Shown here: piece after piece, positions 21,800 to 31,582 of the stretch
Layout of the letters: each line of letters begins with the position of its first letter
How positions within the stretch are numbered: position 1 is the stretch's first letter
Program-made: the position numbers and the translations under genes
Assembly (NCBI RefSeq): GCF_000005825.2
Contig: NC_013791.2
Span: forward strand, 3,658,001-3,722,000
Reading direction: 5' to 3'
Length of the DNA stretch: 64,000 nucleotides
From: Alkalihalophilus pseudofirmus OF4
GTDB taxonomy: Bacteria; Bacillota; Bacilli; Bacillales; Bacillaceae_D
Notes under the pieces: generated by a model
Databases searched by the model: none
Seen by the model: only the letters and a program-made list of their open reading frames with translations
Told to the model about the DNA's origin: nothing

Positions 21800-22942
21800 T
21801 TAGTCTGCTAACAACATTTTAGAAATTACAAGTCGTTGAATTTCATTTGTTCCTTCATAGATCTGTGTAATCTTCGCGTCACGCATATAACGTTCTACTG
21901 GATAATCTTTTGTATAGCCGTAACCGCCGAATACTTGAACCGCTTCGACCGTTACATCCATTGCTGTATCTCCAGCAAATAATTTAGACATCGCAGATTC
22001 CTTGCCGTATGAAACGCCTTCGCTTTCTCTCCATGCTGCTTGATACGTTAATAGTCGGCTAGCTTCAATTTTTGTTGCCATATCAGCAAGCTTGAATCCG
22101 ATTCCTTGCTGTGCGCCGATCGGCTTACCAAATTGCTTACGCTCTTTTGCATAGCCTACTGCAGCATCAAGGGCACCTTGCGCAATTCCAACTGCTTGAG
22201 CAGCAATTCCGTTACGACCGCCATCTAGCGTCATCATCGCTACTTTAAATCCTTCGCCCTCTTTGCCAAGCATATTTTCTTTTGGTACGCGGCAGTCTTC
22301 GAAAATAATTTCCGTTGTAGGAGATGAGCGGATTCCGAGCTTCTTCTCTTTCTTTCCTACAGAGAATCCTGGTGTATCTGCTTCAACGATGAATGCCGTC
22401 GTTCCTTTATGGCGAGCTTCGGGGTCAGTCACTGCAAAGACGATATAAATATCTGCAATTCCGCCGTTTGTAATGAAGATTTTAGAGCCGTTTAACACAT
22501 AGTGGTCGCCATCTTCTATTGCTGTTGTTTTCATTCTTGCAGCATCAGATCCTGAACCTGGTTCTGTTAAGCCGTAAGCACCAATTTTCTTTCCTTCTGC
22601 CATTGGACGAAGGAATTTTTGCTTTTGCTCTTCTGTACCGAATTTATAAACAGGCCAGCCTGCAAGTGAAGTATGTGCAGATAATGTTACACCCGTTGAA
22701 GCACAGACGCGTGATAATTCTTCAACGGCAATACAATAGCTCACATAGTCAGCACCAATTCCGCCGTACTCTTCAGGCCACGGAATCCCTGTTAGTCCAA
22801 GCTCAGCCATCTTATCAAAGATCTCACGGTCAAAGCGTTCCTCTTCATCACGCTCTTCAGCTGTTGGTTCTACTTCATTTTTTGCAAAGTCGCGTACCAT
22901 TTTACGGATCATTTCTTGTTCTTCAGTTAATAGAAAGTTCAT
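21800..22942 (-). CDS. acyl-CoA dehydrogenase (first of a tandem pair)
   Basis: FAD enzyme oxidising acyl-CoA to trans-2-enoyl-CoA and passing electrons to ETF. 380 residues, short-chain acyl-CoA dehydrogenase type: helical N-domain, signature [20 protein letters not shown], and C-terminal [11 protein letters not shown] holding the catalytic glutamate. Ends MLLAD like its neighbour. The pair are clear paralogues but diverged, suggesting different chain-length or branched substrates. 15 bases after the next dehydrogenase gene in the operon. Confidence 0.92.
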   Translation of the reverse strand: MNFLLTEEQEMIRKMVRDFAKNEVEPTAEERDEEERFDREIFDKMAELGLTGIPWPEEYGGIGADYVSYCIAVEELSRVCASTGVTLSAHTSLAGWPVYKFGTEEQKQKFLRPMAEGKKIGAYGLTEPGSGSDAARMKTTAIEDGDHYVLNGSKIFITNGGIADIYIVFAVTDPEARHKGTTAFIVEADTPGFSVGKKEKKLGIRSSPTTEIIFEDCRVPKENMLGKEGEGFKVAMMTLDGGRNGIAAQAVGIAQGALDAAVGYAKERKQFGKPIGAQQGIGFKLADMATKIEASRLLTYQAAWRESEGVSYGKESAMSKLFAGDTAMDVTVEAVQVFGGYGYTKDYPVERYMRDAKITQIYEGTNEIQRLVISKMLLAD

Positions 22943-22957
22943 GTTTTTTTCTCCCCT

Positions 22958-24100
22958 TTAATCTGCTAGTAAATGCTTGCCAATAACGATACGTTGAATT
23001 TCACTTGTTCCTTCGTAAATCTCACAAATCTTTGCATCACGGAAGTAACGCTCTACTGGGTAATCCTTTGTATATCCATAGCCGCCGTACACTTGAACTG
23101 CTTCAATTGATACTTCTACTGCCGTACGTGAAGCAAACAGTTTCGCCATCGATGCTTCCATGCCGCTCTTTTTACCAAGTTCACGAAGCTTGGCTGCACG
23201 ATAGACTAATAGTTTTGAGCCCTCTACTTTTGTCGCCATATCTGCTAGCTTAAAGCCGAGTCCTTGCTGATGCCCGATCGGCTTACCGAATTGCTTGCGT
23301 TCTTTTGCATAGCCTACCGCTGCTTCAAGTGCTGCTTCAGCAATTCCTAAAGACTGCGCTGCGATTCCGATTCGTCCGGCATCAAGGTTAGACATCGCTA
23401 TCTTAAAGCCTTCCCCTTCTTGGCCAAGCAGGTTTTCTTCCGGTACGCGCGCATCTTCAAATGTAAGTTCTGTTGTGTTCGAGCCGTGAAGACCCATTTT
23501 CTTTTCCTTTTTTCCAACAGAAAATCCCGGTGTGTCTTTATCTACGATGAATGCAGAGATGCCTTTTGTTCCAAGCTGTGAATCTGTTGATGCGAACACG
23601 ATATACACATCCGCTTCCCCGCCATTGGTGATAAACACTTTTGAGCCGTTTAAAATATAGTCATTGCCTTCTTTTTTCGCGGTCGTTTTCAAACTGCCGG
23701 CATCAGACCCTGCACCAGGCTCTGTCAGTCCGAAAGCTCCTAAATACTCCCCGCTCGCAAGCTTTGGAACATATTTTTGCTTCTGTTCTTCTGTTCCGAA
23801 ATAGAGGATCGGATTTGTGCCGACAGAAGTGTGTACCGATAAGATTACACCGACAGTGGCACTCACTTTAGATAATTCATTGATCGCAATAATATAAGAA
23901 GTGAAATCCATTCCAGCCCCGCCGTACTCTTCAGGAATCGGGATCCCCATTAGACCAAGCTCCCCCATTTTATTGACGATCTCACGAGGAAAGGTTTCAT
24001 TTTCTTCCATTTTTTCTATAAAAGGCGTAATCTGCTCTTGGGCAAAGTCACGCACCATTTTGCGCATCATTTCTTGTTCTTCTGTAAATCGTAAATCCAT
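22958..24100 (-). CDS. acdA: short-chain acyl-CoA dehydrogenase
   Basis: 380-residue flavoprotein, paralogue of the adjacent gene. [19 protein letters not shown] and [19 protein letters not shown] match B. subtilis AcdA closely, and the catalytic glutamate is in [11 protein letters not shown]. Butyryl-CoA or a branched short-chain acyl-CoA is the likely substrate. Start ATG follows GGAGGTG. It lies between the 3-hydroxyacyl-CoA dehydrogenase gene and the second acyl-CoA dehydrogenase. Confidence 0.92.
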   Translation of the reverse strand: MDLRFTEEQEMMRKMVRDFAQEQITPFIEKMEENETFPREIVNKMGELGLMGIPIPEEYGGAGMDFTSYIIAINELSKVSATVGVILSVHTSVGTNPILYFGTEEQKQKYVPKLASGEYLGAFGLTEPGAGSDAGSLKTTAKKEGNDYILNGSKVFITNGGEADVYIVFASTDSQLGTKGISAFIVDKDTPGFSVGKKEKKMGLHGSNTTELTFEDARVPEENLLGQEGEGFKIAMSNLDAGRIGIAAQSLGIAEAALEAAVGYAKERKQFGKPIGHQQGLGFKLADMATKVEGSKLLVYRAAKLRELGKKSGMEASMAKLFASRTAVEVSIEAVQVYGGYGYTKDYPVERYFRDAKICEIYEGTSEIQRIVIGKHLLAD

Positions 24101-24161
24101 ATCTGCACCTCCGTAATGCTGTTTATCTTCTTATATAGCGGTTGCTTCGCTTTGGTATGAC

Positions 24162-25013
24162 TTACTCGTAAACGTAGAATCCTCTGCCAGTCTTCTTCCC
24201 TAACCAGCCTGCTTTGACATACTTTCTAAGCAGCGGGCATGGGCGGTACTTATCATCGCCGAATCCATCATGAAGGGTTTCCATAATGTAGAGGCATGTG
24301 TCAAGTCCGATAAAGTCAGCAAGCGTAAGAGGTCCCATTGGGTGGTTCATACCAAGCTTCATTACTTCATCAACTGCCTCAGGTGTCGCTACCCCTTCAT
24401 ATACCGTATAGATCGCTTCATTGATCATCGGCATTAAAATACGGTTTGAAACGAACCCTGGGAAGTCATTTACTTCAACCGGTGTTTTCGAAAGAGTCCG
24501 AGAAAGATCTTCAATTGCTTGATACACCTCATCTGTTGTTGCTAGGCCTCGGATGATTTCAACAAGCTTCATCACTGGCACTGGATTCATAAAATGCATG
24601 CCGATTACTTTTTCCGGACGATTTGTTGCTGCTGCAATTTCTGTAATCGGAAGCGATGATGTATTCGTTGCAAGAATCGCATGGTCTGGTGCAATTTGAT
24701 CAAGGTCAGCAAAAAGCTTAGATTTGATCTCCATATTCTCAACCGCAGCTTCAATCACAAGGTCCACATCCTGAGCATTTTGTAAGTCAGTTGAAGGTGT
24801 CAAGCGTCCTAGAATCGCATCGCGTTCTCCTTCTTGTAGGCGGCCTTTTTCAACTTGGCGATTTAAATTCTTTTGAATCGTTGACATCCCGCGTTCAACA
24901 AACTCTTGTTTTAAGTCATGTAAAATGACGTCAATTCCAGCCATTGCATGTACTTGAGCAATTCCTGATCCCATTTGTCCTGCACCGATCACCATCACTT
25001 TTTTCATACCCAT
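24162..25013 (-). CDS. mmgB: 3-hydroxybutyryl-CoA dehydrogenase
   Basis: NAD-dependent oxidation of 3-hydroxyacyl-CoA to acetoacetyl-type CoA. 283 residues. Rossmann motif [12 protein letters not shown] (9-20), catalytic His in [11 protein letters not shown] with Glu in VEI, and a C-terminal helical domain ([16 protein letters not shown]). It can start at ATG 25013 (GGAG five bases upstream) or ATG 25007. Second gene of the operon, 58 bases after thiolase. Confidence 0.93.
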   Translation of the reverse strand: MGMKKVMVIGAGQMGSGIAQVHAMAGIDVILHDLKQEFVERGMSTIQKNLNRQVEKGRLQEGERDAILGRLTPSTDLQNAQDVDLVIEAAVENMEIKSKLFADLDQIAPDHAILATNTSSLPITEIAAATNRPEKVIGMHFMNPVPVMKLVEIIRGLATTDEVYQAIEDLSRTLSKTPVEVNDFPGFVSNRILMPMINEAIYTVYEGVATPEAVDEVMKLGMNHPMGPLTLADFIGLDTCLYIMETLHDGFGDDKYRPCPLLRKYVKAGWLGKKTGRGFYVYE

Positions 25014-25071
25014 TCATTCTCCACTCCTCTATTAAACGTTTAAAGTTTGACTGTATTTATTTCACTTCGAA

Positions 25072-26250
25072 TTATTTCACTTCAATTAAAATCGCGTCAC
25101 CTTGACCGCCGCCGCTGCAAATCGCTGCTATACCAAGGCCTCCGCCGCGACGTTTCAACTCATGTGCTAGTGTTAAGATGATACGCGCTCCACTAGCTCC
25201 GATTGGATGTCCAAGTGCAACCGCCCCGCCATTTACATTTACTCTTTTCGGGTCTAGTTCTGCAATTTGGTTACTGGCAAGAGCCACCGCTGCAAAAGCC
25301 TCGTTAATTTCAAATAGATCGATTTCACTTGCTGTTTTGCCAGCTTTCTTTAACAGCTCATTAATGACAAGACCTGGTGTTTTAGGGAAGTTCTCAGGCT
25401 CAATGGCAATAGCGTGGTGCGCCACAATGGTAGCAAGCGGCTCAATACCTTCTGCTTTTGCCTTCGCATCAGACATAAGAAGCATTGCTGCTGCTCCGTC
25501 GTTCACACCTGGTGCATTCCCTGCTGTAATCGTGCCGTCTTTTCCAAATGCAGGCTTAAGCTTAGCCAGCCCTTCAGATGTTGTGCCAGGACGAGGAGCT
25601 TCATCTCGCTCCACTACTACAGGCTCGCCTTTACGCTGCGGTACCGGTACAGCCACAATTTCTGAGTCAAATGTTCCTGCTTCTATTGCACTTAGTGCTT
25701 TTTCATGACTTCGTGCAGACCACTCGTCCTGCACCTCGCGCGACAGCGCTAACTCCTGTGCTACACCATTTCCGTATGAGCCCATATGTACGGAACGGAA
25801 TGAACAAGTAAGTCCGTCAAATACCATCCCATCAATCATTTCTGCATTACCCATACGTGCGCCCCATCTAGCTTTAGGGACATAATAAGGAGCATTGCTC
25901 ATTGACTCCATCCCGCCGGCTAAAATAACCTCCCCATCACCAGAACGGATAATTTGATCAGCCATTGTTACACTTCTCATGCCTGATGCACATACTTTAT
26001 TGATCGTTTCCGTTTTAACACTCCACGGAATCTCAGCATAATTGGATGCTTGACGAGATGGGATTTGACCCTGTCCTGCTTGCAGAACATTTCCTAAAAT
26101 GACTTCATCAACATTCTCGCCCTTCCACTTAGCACGAGCTAATGTTTCTTTTAAAACAAGTCCTCCTAATTCCGCTGCTTTAAGGCTGCTTAATGCGCCT
26201 CCAAATTTCCCAAAAGGTGTACGAGCTCCACTCACAATTACTGTTTTCAT
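25072..26250 (-). CDS. mmgA: acetyl-CoA acetyltransferase (thiolase)
   Basis: Cleaves acetoacetyl-CoA with CoA to two acetyl-CoA, or condenses them. 392 residues. Nucleophilic Cys near 88 in NKVCASGM, His in GGAVALGHPIGASG and second Cys in CSGGGQG form the thiolase triad. First gene of the thl-hbd-acd-acd-tetR-icmF operon, downstream of a terminator and a TetR-type palindrome. Confidence 0.95.
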   Translation of the reverse strand: MKTVIVSGARTPFGKFGGALSSLKAAELGGLVLKETLARAKWKGENVDEVILGNVLQAGQGQIPSRQASNYAEIPWSVKTETINKVCASGMRSVTMADQIIRSGDGEVILAGGMESMSNAPYYVPKARWGARMGNAEMIDGMVFDGLTCSFRSVHMGSYGNGVAQELALSREVQDEWSARSHEKALSAIEAGTFDSEIVAVPVPQRKGEPVVVERDEAPRPGTTSEGLAKLKPAFGKDGTITAGNAPGVNDGAAAMLLMSDAKAKAEGIEPLATIVAHHAIAIEPENFPKTPGLVINELLKKAGKTASEIDLFEINEAFAAVALASNQIAELDPKRVNVNGGAVALGHPIGASGARIILTLAHELKRRGGGLGIAAICSGGGQGDAILIEVK

Positions 26251-26284
26251 TGGTAATCCCCTTTCAGATCATAGTCATTTATTG

Positions 26285-26302
26285 ACCGAACGCTCGCTCG
26301 GT
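26285..26302. promoter_or_regulatory. candidate TetR operator before thiolase operon
   Basis: Imperfect palindrome ACCGAACG-CT-CGCTCGGT (7 of 8 pairs) 35 bases upstream of the thiolase ATG. Shape and spacing fit TetR-family operators that control branched-chain and fatty acyl-CoA genes. The operon's own TetR protein is the natural candidate. Confidence 0.55.
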
Positions 26303-26316
26303 AGGAGTTCTGAGAA

Positions 26317-26341
26317 AAAGCGCAACAAGTGATTGCGCTTT
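26317..26341 (-). terminator. fadF terminator
   Basis: On the minus strand AAAGCGCAA pairs with TTGCGCTTT around a seven-base loop, followed by further T residues. It separates fadF from the thiolase operon. Confidence 0.8.
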
Positions 26342-26422
26342 CAATTCAAACTAAAAACATAAGAGTGTGACCCGTGGAAACCACGAGTCGACAACTCTCC
26401 CAATAATTCACCACTATTACTT

Positions 26423-28525
26423 CTACTGAACTAACTCAGTTTCCTTCTTAATTAGTGATTTTTCTAAAATTTCTACAATATCTAATGTTTGAACGTCTTC
26501 TTCGACTTCTTTCGCCTTTGTTCCATCACTTAGCATCGTTAAGCAGTAAGGACATCCGCTTCCGATCATCGATGGCTGTACTTCAAGCGCTTGCTCTGTA
26601 CGAGCGACATTGACACGCTGGCCAGCATCTTCTTCCATCCACATCATACCGCCGCCGGCACCACAGCACATACCATTTTGACGATTACGCTCCATCTCTA
26701 CAAGCTTCACACCAGGGATCGCTTCAAGGATCTCACGCGGCGGCTCATATACTTCGTTGTAACGGCCAAGATAACAAGAGTCATGATACACAACCGTTTC
26801 ATTCACTTCATGTGTCGGCTTAATGCGGCCTTCTTTGATTAAGTCAGCTAGAACTTCTGTATGGTGATAAACTTCCACACCATCTAAGCCGAAGTCAGGA
26901 TACTCATTTTTAAATGTGTTATAAGCATGAGGATCGATTGTGACAATCTTTTTCACGTTATGCTTATTAAATAGCTCGATATTAGCTGTTGCAAGCTCTT
27001 GGAATAAGAATTCATTTCCTAAACGACGCGGAGTATCTCCTGAGTTCTTTTCTTTGTTACCAATGATCGCAAATGTTACGCCAGCCTCATTCATCACTTT
27101 CGCAAATGACTGAGCAATCTTTTGGCTTCGTTTATCATATGAACCCATTGACCCTGCAAAGAATAGGTATTCGAACTCTTCGCCTTTTTTCTCCATCTCT
27201 TTGACTGTCGGTACATGAATATCATCACGGCCATCGCGCCAGTTTTCACGTTCTTTACGGCTTATGCCCCAAGGGTTTCCTTGACGCTCGATATTTGTCA
27301 TCGCACGCTGTGCATCGGCATCCATTTTTCCTTCTGTTAAAACAAGGTAACGGCGCATATCAATAATTTTATCCACATGCTCGTTCATTACCGGACATTG
27401 ATCTTCACAGTTACGACAAGTCGTACAAGCCCAGATTTCCTCTTCAGTAATAACGTCACCAATCAAGCTGACATCATATCCTGCAGCAGCTTCAGCGCCG
27501 CCAGCACCTTGCATCGCTAATTGATTTGCTTTTGTATTAGAGAAAGCAAATTCCGGCAGCCACGCGGACTTCGATGTGACCGCTGCACCTTTTTCCGTTA
27601 AATGATCACGCATTTTAACGATCAAATCCATTGGTGAAAGCATTTTTCCTGTGCCTGTTGCCGGGCACATATTCGTACATCGGCCACATTCCACACAGGC
27701 ATATAAATCAAGCAACTGCTTGTGGTTAAAGTCTTCAATCTTGTTGTTACCAAACTGCTCTTGCGACTCATCTTCAAAGTTAATAGAAGAAAGGCGGCCA
27801 ACTTTATGCGTACGTCCCATGAATACGTTTGCAGGACCAGCAATAAGGTGAGCATGTTTTGATTGAGGTACATACACTAAGAATGTTAATAAGAACAATA
27901 AGTGCATCCACCAGAAAACAAAGAATAGTCCACCTGCAACGGCTGGCGAAAGCCAACTGAATGCAGCAGCAATTCCTGAGGCTATCGGTTCAAATCCACT
28001 CATTGATTTTTCTAGCCAGATAATCTCCATCCCTTTTGCGATCAGCTTTGAAGTCATCAGCCCGCCGATGAAAATAAGGACAAGACCTGATTTCCAGCCG
28101 CGCTTCAGGCGTACAAGTTTTTCAACATAACGACGGTAGAACGCCCATACAACGGCAATTAAGATCATAACTACGACAATTTCTTGGAAGAAAGTGAAGT
28201 AAGGATAAAGCGGTCCAAGCGGCAGATGCGACCCTACAGCAAGCCCTTTCCAAATTAGATCAATTGCTCCTAGCTGTACAAGTAAGAACCCGTAGAAGAA
28301 CATTAAGTGAATAATTCCGCTCTTCTTATCTTTCATTAACTTCTTTTGTCCGAACACGTTTACCCAAACGGATTCGAGCCTTTCTTTCATCGAGTGATCA
28401 AATTCTGCTTTTTTACCAAGCTTGATATACTCGACACGTGTCATAACAAGAGTAGCGAATAAGTAAACTGCATATCCTGTTACGAGTAGAAAGGCGGCAA
28501 GATTAACCCATGTTAACGCTCCCAT
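26423..28525 (-). CDS. fadF: FadF-type membrane FeS oxidoreductase
   Basis: About 700 residues. The N-terminal half has five or six transmembrane segments like the haem b subunit of nitrate reductase; the middle carries two ferredoxin-type [4Fe-4S] clusters (CVECGRCTNMCP and CTTCRNCEDQCP); the C-terminus has two CCG-type domains (CYLGRYN...GMCCGAGGG, SGCPYC). Related to B. subtilis YwjF; thought to take electrons from ETF of beta-oxidation to menaquinone. ATG 28525 after GGGGG. Monocistronic, just upstream of the acyl-CoA operon. Confidence 0.92.
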   Translation of the reverse strand: MGALTWVNLAAFLLVTGYAVYLFATLVMTRVEYIKLGKKAEFDHSMKERLESVWVNVFGQKKLMKDKKSGIIHLMFFYGFLLVQLGAIDLIWKGLAVGSHLPLGPLYPYFTFFQEIVVVMILIAVVWAFYRRYVEKLVRLKRGWKSGLVLIFIGGLMTSKLIAKGMEIIWLEKSMSGFEPIASGIAAAFSWLSPAVAGGLFFVFWWMHLLFLLTFLVYVPQSKHAHLIAGPANVFMGRTHKVGRLSSINFEDESQEQFGNNKIEDFNHKQLLDLYACVECGRCTNMCPATGTGKMLSPMDLIVKMRDHLTEKGAAVTSKSAWLPEFAFSNTKANQLAMQGAGGAEAAAGYDVSLIGDVITEEEIWACTTCRNCEDQCPVMNEHVDKIIDMRRYLVLTEGKMDADAQRAMTNIERQGNPWGISRKERENWRDGRDDIHVPTVKEMEKKGEEFEYLFFAGSMGSYDKRSQKIAQSFAKVMNEAGVTFAIIGNKEKNSGDTPRRLGNEFLFQELATANIELFNKHNVKKIVTIDPHAYNTFKNEYPDFGLDGVEVYHHTEVLADLIKEGRIKPTHEVNETVVYHDSCYLGRYNEVYEPPREILEAIPGVKLVEMERNRQNGMCCGAGGGMMWMEEDAGQRVNVARTEQALEVQPSMIGSGCPYCLTMLSDGTKAKEVEEDVQTLDIVEILEKSLIKKETELVQ

Positions 28526-28643
28526 CACAAACGTCCCCCTTTTCGACCTAGCTAGTATGTGAGAGTTCTTCTTAAGCTGCTACGTCAAATTTGAATGTTT
28601 TGAAAATAATAAATTATTACGGTCATTATAGCACAAATTTCAA

Positions 28644-28657
28644 TGAATGAGCATTCA
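28644..28657. promoter_or_regulatory. FadR-like palindrome upstream of fadF
   Basis: TGAATG-AG-CATTCA, 119 bases before the fadF ATG. The half-sites match B. subtilis FadR boxes (TGAATGA...TCATTCA), but the spacing is shorter than that consensus. Confidence 0.4.
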
Positions 28658-28809
28658 GTCGACGAAAAAGATAAAAAAATTTTTTCTATTGATTGGAAAC
28701 GCTTGTTTTATCTAGGTTTTTGCTCATATAAGAAAACCACACTCTCATCATATTACGCTTTATGACTGGGTATGCTACAAAAGAATGTCACCTGAAGGGA
28801 GGTCATGAG

Positions 28810-30006
28810 ATGAACTGGTTATGGATTACACTGTTAATTTTTATTGTACTCTTTACATGGCTGCGCCTCGATTTTGTAGCGGGACAGAAAAAGCAGCGTC
28901 GTGAAGCGACTAGGCATGATCAAATCACTCGTCATAGTGATGTAAGTTTTTTAGGAAACGGTGATGAATTTTTTGAAGCGCTTTTTGCCGATCTCAATCA
29001 AGCCGAACATCATATCCACCTTTTGTTCTATATTTTTAAAGAAGACCACATCGGACAAAAAGCATTGAAAATTTTAGAGGATAAAGCCAAAGAAGGTGTA
29101 ACCGTTCGTCTCCTTGTGGATCGTTTCGGGTGTAAGCTCTCACGAAAAACTATAAAACAACTTAAAAAAAATGGTGTGCGATTTGCTTTTTCTCACCCTG
29201 TCAGCTTCCCCTATATTTTCTTCACCTTAAATAGAAGAAACCACCGTAAGCTCGTTATTGTTGATGGACGTGTCGGCTATATTGGCGGTTTTAATGTAGG
29301 TGATGAATATTTAGGACGCGATCCTAAGTTTGGTCCCTGGCGTGATTTTCATCTTCGTTTAGTCGGAGACGGCGTTCAGGATTTACAAGAGCAGTTTTTA
29401 GAGGACTGGCAGACAGCAAAGCAAAAGTTTGTGAAAGAAGAGGAGCTATACCCATACCTGCGAAAAGGGCCGCATCCGTTGAGAATCTTACCGACAGATG
29501 GCAGCTATTTAGAAGAAACGTTTATTTCACTAATTGGACAAGCGAAAGAATCCATCACAATTGGAACACCTTACTACATTCCAGGAAAACCTTTACAGCA
29601 AGCTTTAATTGAAACTGCTAGAAGAGGGGTTGATATACGGTTAATTTTGCCGAAAAAAGGTGATCATCCTTTTGTGAAAGAGGCCGCTTTTCCTTACTTT
29701 AAAGATTTGCTTGAAGCAGGTATTCATGTTTATCAATATTACCGGGGCTTCTTTCATGCAAAAGCGATTGTGATTGATACACAAATGGCTGATGTCGGCA
29801 CAGCGAATTTTGATAAGCGCAGTTTTCATATTAATCATGAGATAAATTGTCTTTTATATGATGAATCAATGGTCAAAGTTGTTCTGGATGAACTTGAACA
29901 CGATATCTATATCTCGCAAAGGATGACTCTAGAGAGCTGGGAATCACGTCCTCTTATTCAACGTGGCAAAGAGAAATTCGCCACGCTGATCTCTGGACTC
30001 CTGTGA
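28810..30006 (+). CDS. cls: cardiolipin synthase-type phospholipase D protein
   Basis: Membrane phospholipid transferase of 398 residues, the length of B. subtilis YwjE. One N-terminal transmembrane segment (about 2-20), then two phospholipase D domains with HKD motifs: NHRKLVIVDG near residue 152 and FHAKAIVID near 317. Probably joins two phosphatidylglycerols to cardiolipin. ATG 28810 follows GGGAGGT; longer starts lack a site. Divergent from fadF. Confidence 0.9.
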   Translation: MNWLWITLLIFIVLFTWLRLDFVAGQKKQRREATRHDQITRHSDVSFLGNGDEFFEALFADLNQAEHHIHLLFYIFKEDHIGQKALKILEDKAKEGVTVRLLVDRFGCKLSRKTIKQLKKNGVRFAFSHPVSFPYIFFTLNRRNHRKLVIVDGRVGYIGGFNVGDEYLGRDPKFGPWRDFHLRLVGDGVQDLQEQFLEDWQTAKQKFVKEEELYPYLRKGPHPLRILPTDGSYLEETFISLIGQAKESITIGTPYYIPGKPLQQALIETARRGVDIRLILPKKGDHPFVKEAAFPYFKDLLEAGIHVYQYYRGFFHAKAIVIDTQMADVGTANFDKRSFHINHEINCLLYDESMVKVVLDELEHDIYISQRMTLESWESRPLIQRGKEKFATLISGLL

Positions 30007-30079
30007 AGGGCTGGATACTCAACCTTGCAATTTTAAGTGATTATATCTCAAAAAGATTGAAAAATATCCCCCTATACAG

Positions 30080-30253
30080 TGGTTGTTGATCTCCGCTGCA
30101 GGCACTCGCTTTCGCGGGCGGTCCGGGAGCCTCCTCGTCGCCTTGTGAACTGCATCCCTATTGTTGGACAGTTATCTAACAACAGGGCTAAAGCCCGAGG
30201 AAGCTCACCGCGGAAAGCGAAGCATATTTCAGAAGCGGCAAGCTTGCTATAAC
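30080..30253 (-). repeat. mosaic GC-rich intergenic repeat
   Basis: Two modules in reverse orientation: one with ACTCGCTTTCGCGGGCGGTC and GGAGCCTCCTCGTCGCC (also at 46937-47032), one with CGAGGAAGCTCACCGCGGAA and AGCATATTTCAG (also at 33880, 40720, 46640). It occupies the place where the rest of ktrD should be. This 302-bp gap holds no gene. Confidence 0.7.
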
Positions 30254-30308
30254 CCCTCCTCTGATGCACTCTATGTTAATTAGCTTATGAAGGAGACTCA
30301 CCTGCAAA

Positions 30309-30560
30309 TCACCTATAACTCAGACCATTATCCTGTAAAATTACAGTAAAATCGCTCCCCGTATCTAGAACAACTAGCCCTGTCACTGTTGTAGCAGATG
30401 TAGCTGTAAACAAGGCATCAATAAATGTAATTGGAATGGTTGTTGCAATAGGAAGAAGCAACAATAAAGTCCCAAGAAACCCTAAAGCTAATACTTGGGG
30501 CGAAGACATATTAATGACTTTTCGCCGCGTACTTCCCACCTTAGAGTCCCTCATTTTCAA
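30309..30560 (-). pseudogene. ktrD: truncated KtrB/KtrD-type potassium channel subunit
   Basis: Only about 83 codons remain. The segment resembles the start of a TrkH/KtrB pore protein: one membrane helix (LALGFLGTLLLLLPIAT) and the first P-loop FTATSATTVTGLVVLDTG, which forms the K+ filter. After FTVILQ it diverges and stops; the family is about 440 residues with four such repeats. An intergenic repeat follows directly. It overlaps the end of ktrC by 20 bases, so an intact ktrC-ktrD operon once existed. Confidence 0.8.
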
Positions 30561-31206
30561 AACGGTTGATATCTAATTTATGGCCCATTACAACGAGCAT
30601 ATCTCCTTGGTGGATTAAATCGTCTGGCATCGGAGAAATGTTCATCTCTTCTCCTCGCTTCATCGCAAGGATTGTTACACCGTATTTAGCACGAACGTTT
30701 AAATCAACAAGCGTTTTTTGATCAACCTTTCCTGTTGCTCGAAGTTCAACAATACTGTACTCATCAGATAAATCAATAAAATCGATGACTTTCTCAGACG
30801 CTAAATTATGAGCAATCCTGCGTCCCATATCGGACTCTGGGTGGACAACAAGGTCGGCACCGATTTTTTCCAACACTTTATGGTGATAATTATTCTGAGC
30901 CTTAACCCACACAGTAGGCACGTTCATTTCTTTAAGCACTAATGTTGTCAGTATACTTGCTTGGATATTATCTCCAATAGCGACAACAACATGTTCAAAA
31001 TTTCCAATTCCAATCTGTTTCATCGCATTTTCATCGGTTGTATCTACCTGCATTGCATGGGTGGAATACGCTACATATTCGCTCACTCTGTCCTCATCTT
31101 TATCTATGGCAAGCACTTCATGACCCATTTCGTAAAGCTCCTTACAGACACTCCCGCCAAACCTGCCTAGACCAATTACAGCAAATTGTTTTTTTGATTT
31201 TGCCAT
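30541..31206 (-). CDS. ktrC: Ktr potassium uptake regulatory subunit (RCK)
   Basis: Cytoplasmic gating ring subunit of a Ktr potassium transporter, 221 residues. N-terminal RCK Rossmann domain with GLGRFGGSV (about 10-18) binds ATP/ADP; C-terminal RCK_C domain (about 135-221) binds c-di-AMP in homologues. ATG 31206 follows AAGGAG by about ten bases. Downstream of a c-di-AMP riboswitch. Its partner pore gene is truncated here, so it must work with a Ktr pore encoded elsewhere or be idle. KtrA and KtrC are hard to tell apart. Confidence 0.9.
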   Translation of the reverse strand: MAKSKKQFAVIGLGRFGGSVCKELYEMGHEVLAIDKDEDRVSEYVAYSTHAMQVDTTDENAMKQIGIGNFEHVVVAIGDNIQASILTTLVLKEMNVPTVWVKAQNNYHHKVLEKIGADLVVHPESDMGRRIAHNLASEKVIDFIDLSDEYSIVELRATGKVDQKTLVDLNVRAKYGVTILAMKRGEEMNISPMPDDLIHQGDMLVVMGHKLDINRFENEGL

Positions 31207-31221
31207 CCATTTACCACTCCT

Positions 31222-31254
31222 TAAAAAATAAAAAACCATCACAAAGAAATGGCC
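31222..31254 (-). terminator. riboswitch-controlled terminator before ktrC
   Basis: On the minus strand GGCCAT pairs with ATGGTT (two G-U) and is followed by TTTTATTTTTT. It is located between the riboswitch and the ktrC ribosome binding site. Confidence 0.6.
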
Positions 31255-31284
31255 TGTTATGTAAGACCTTTCTCTCTTCTACAT

Positions 31285-31435
31285 TTAACGCTTACGGAGT
31301 TAGCTGTCGGGTTAGGAACTGAGAGTATCCCTTCTTCAATTATGAAGACTCACCCCAAGACAATATAATCCTTGCCAAATTCATTGGTTCCCCCGCACTA
31401 AAAAGGTGTAATCCTTGTCAGTTTAAGCGATTAAA
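31285..31435 (-). promoter_or_regulatory. c-di-AMP riboswitch (ydaO/yuaA class)
   Basis: Conserved blocks in order on the minus strand: AATCGCTTA, GGGGGAACCA, GGGGTGAGTC, AAGGGATACTC, ACCCGACAGCTAACTCCGT and TAAGCGTT. The outer P1 helix forms from AATCGCTTA (31432-31424) and TAAGCGTT (31294-31287). This class binds c-di-AMP and switches off K+ uptake and wall genes; in B. subtilis it controls ktrAB. Here it controls ktrC. Confidence 0.9.
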
Positions 31436-31582
31436 AGGTGTGATATACGGTTTTCATAGAGTTAATTTACTCCTGTTGCCATCTGTTGTCAACCATTCGT
31501 TTTTGTAGAAATTGTAAATCTCATCTTATACGTTCTATGTAAATTGGAAAACCTTTTAGAAGAACGAAAGGGAGGTAGAACT

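Noticed and set aside
28690-28703. TGGAAACGCTTGTT as a cre box for fadF or cls
   Set aside because: Four mismatches to the consensus, including the outer bases of one half.
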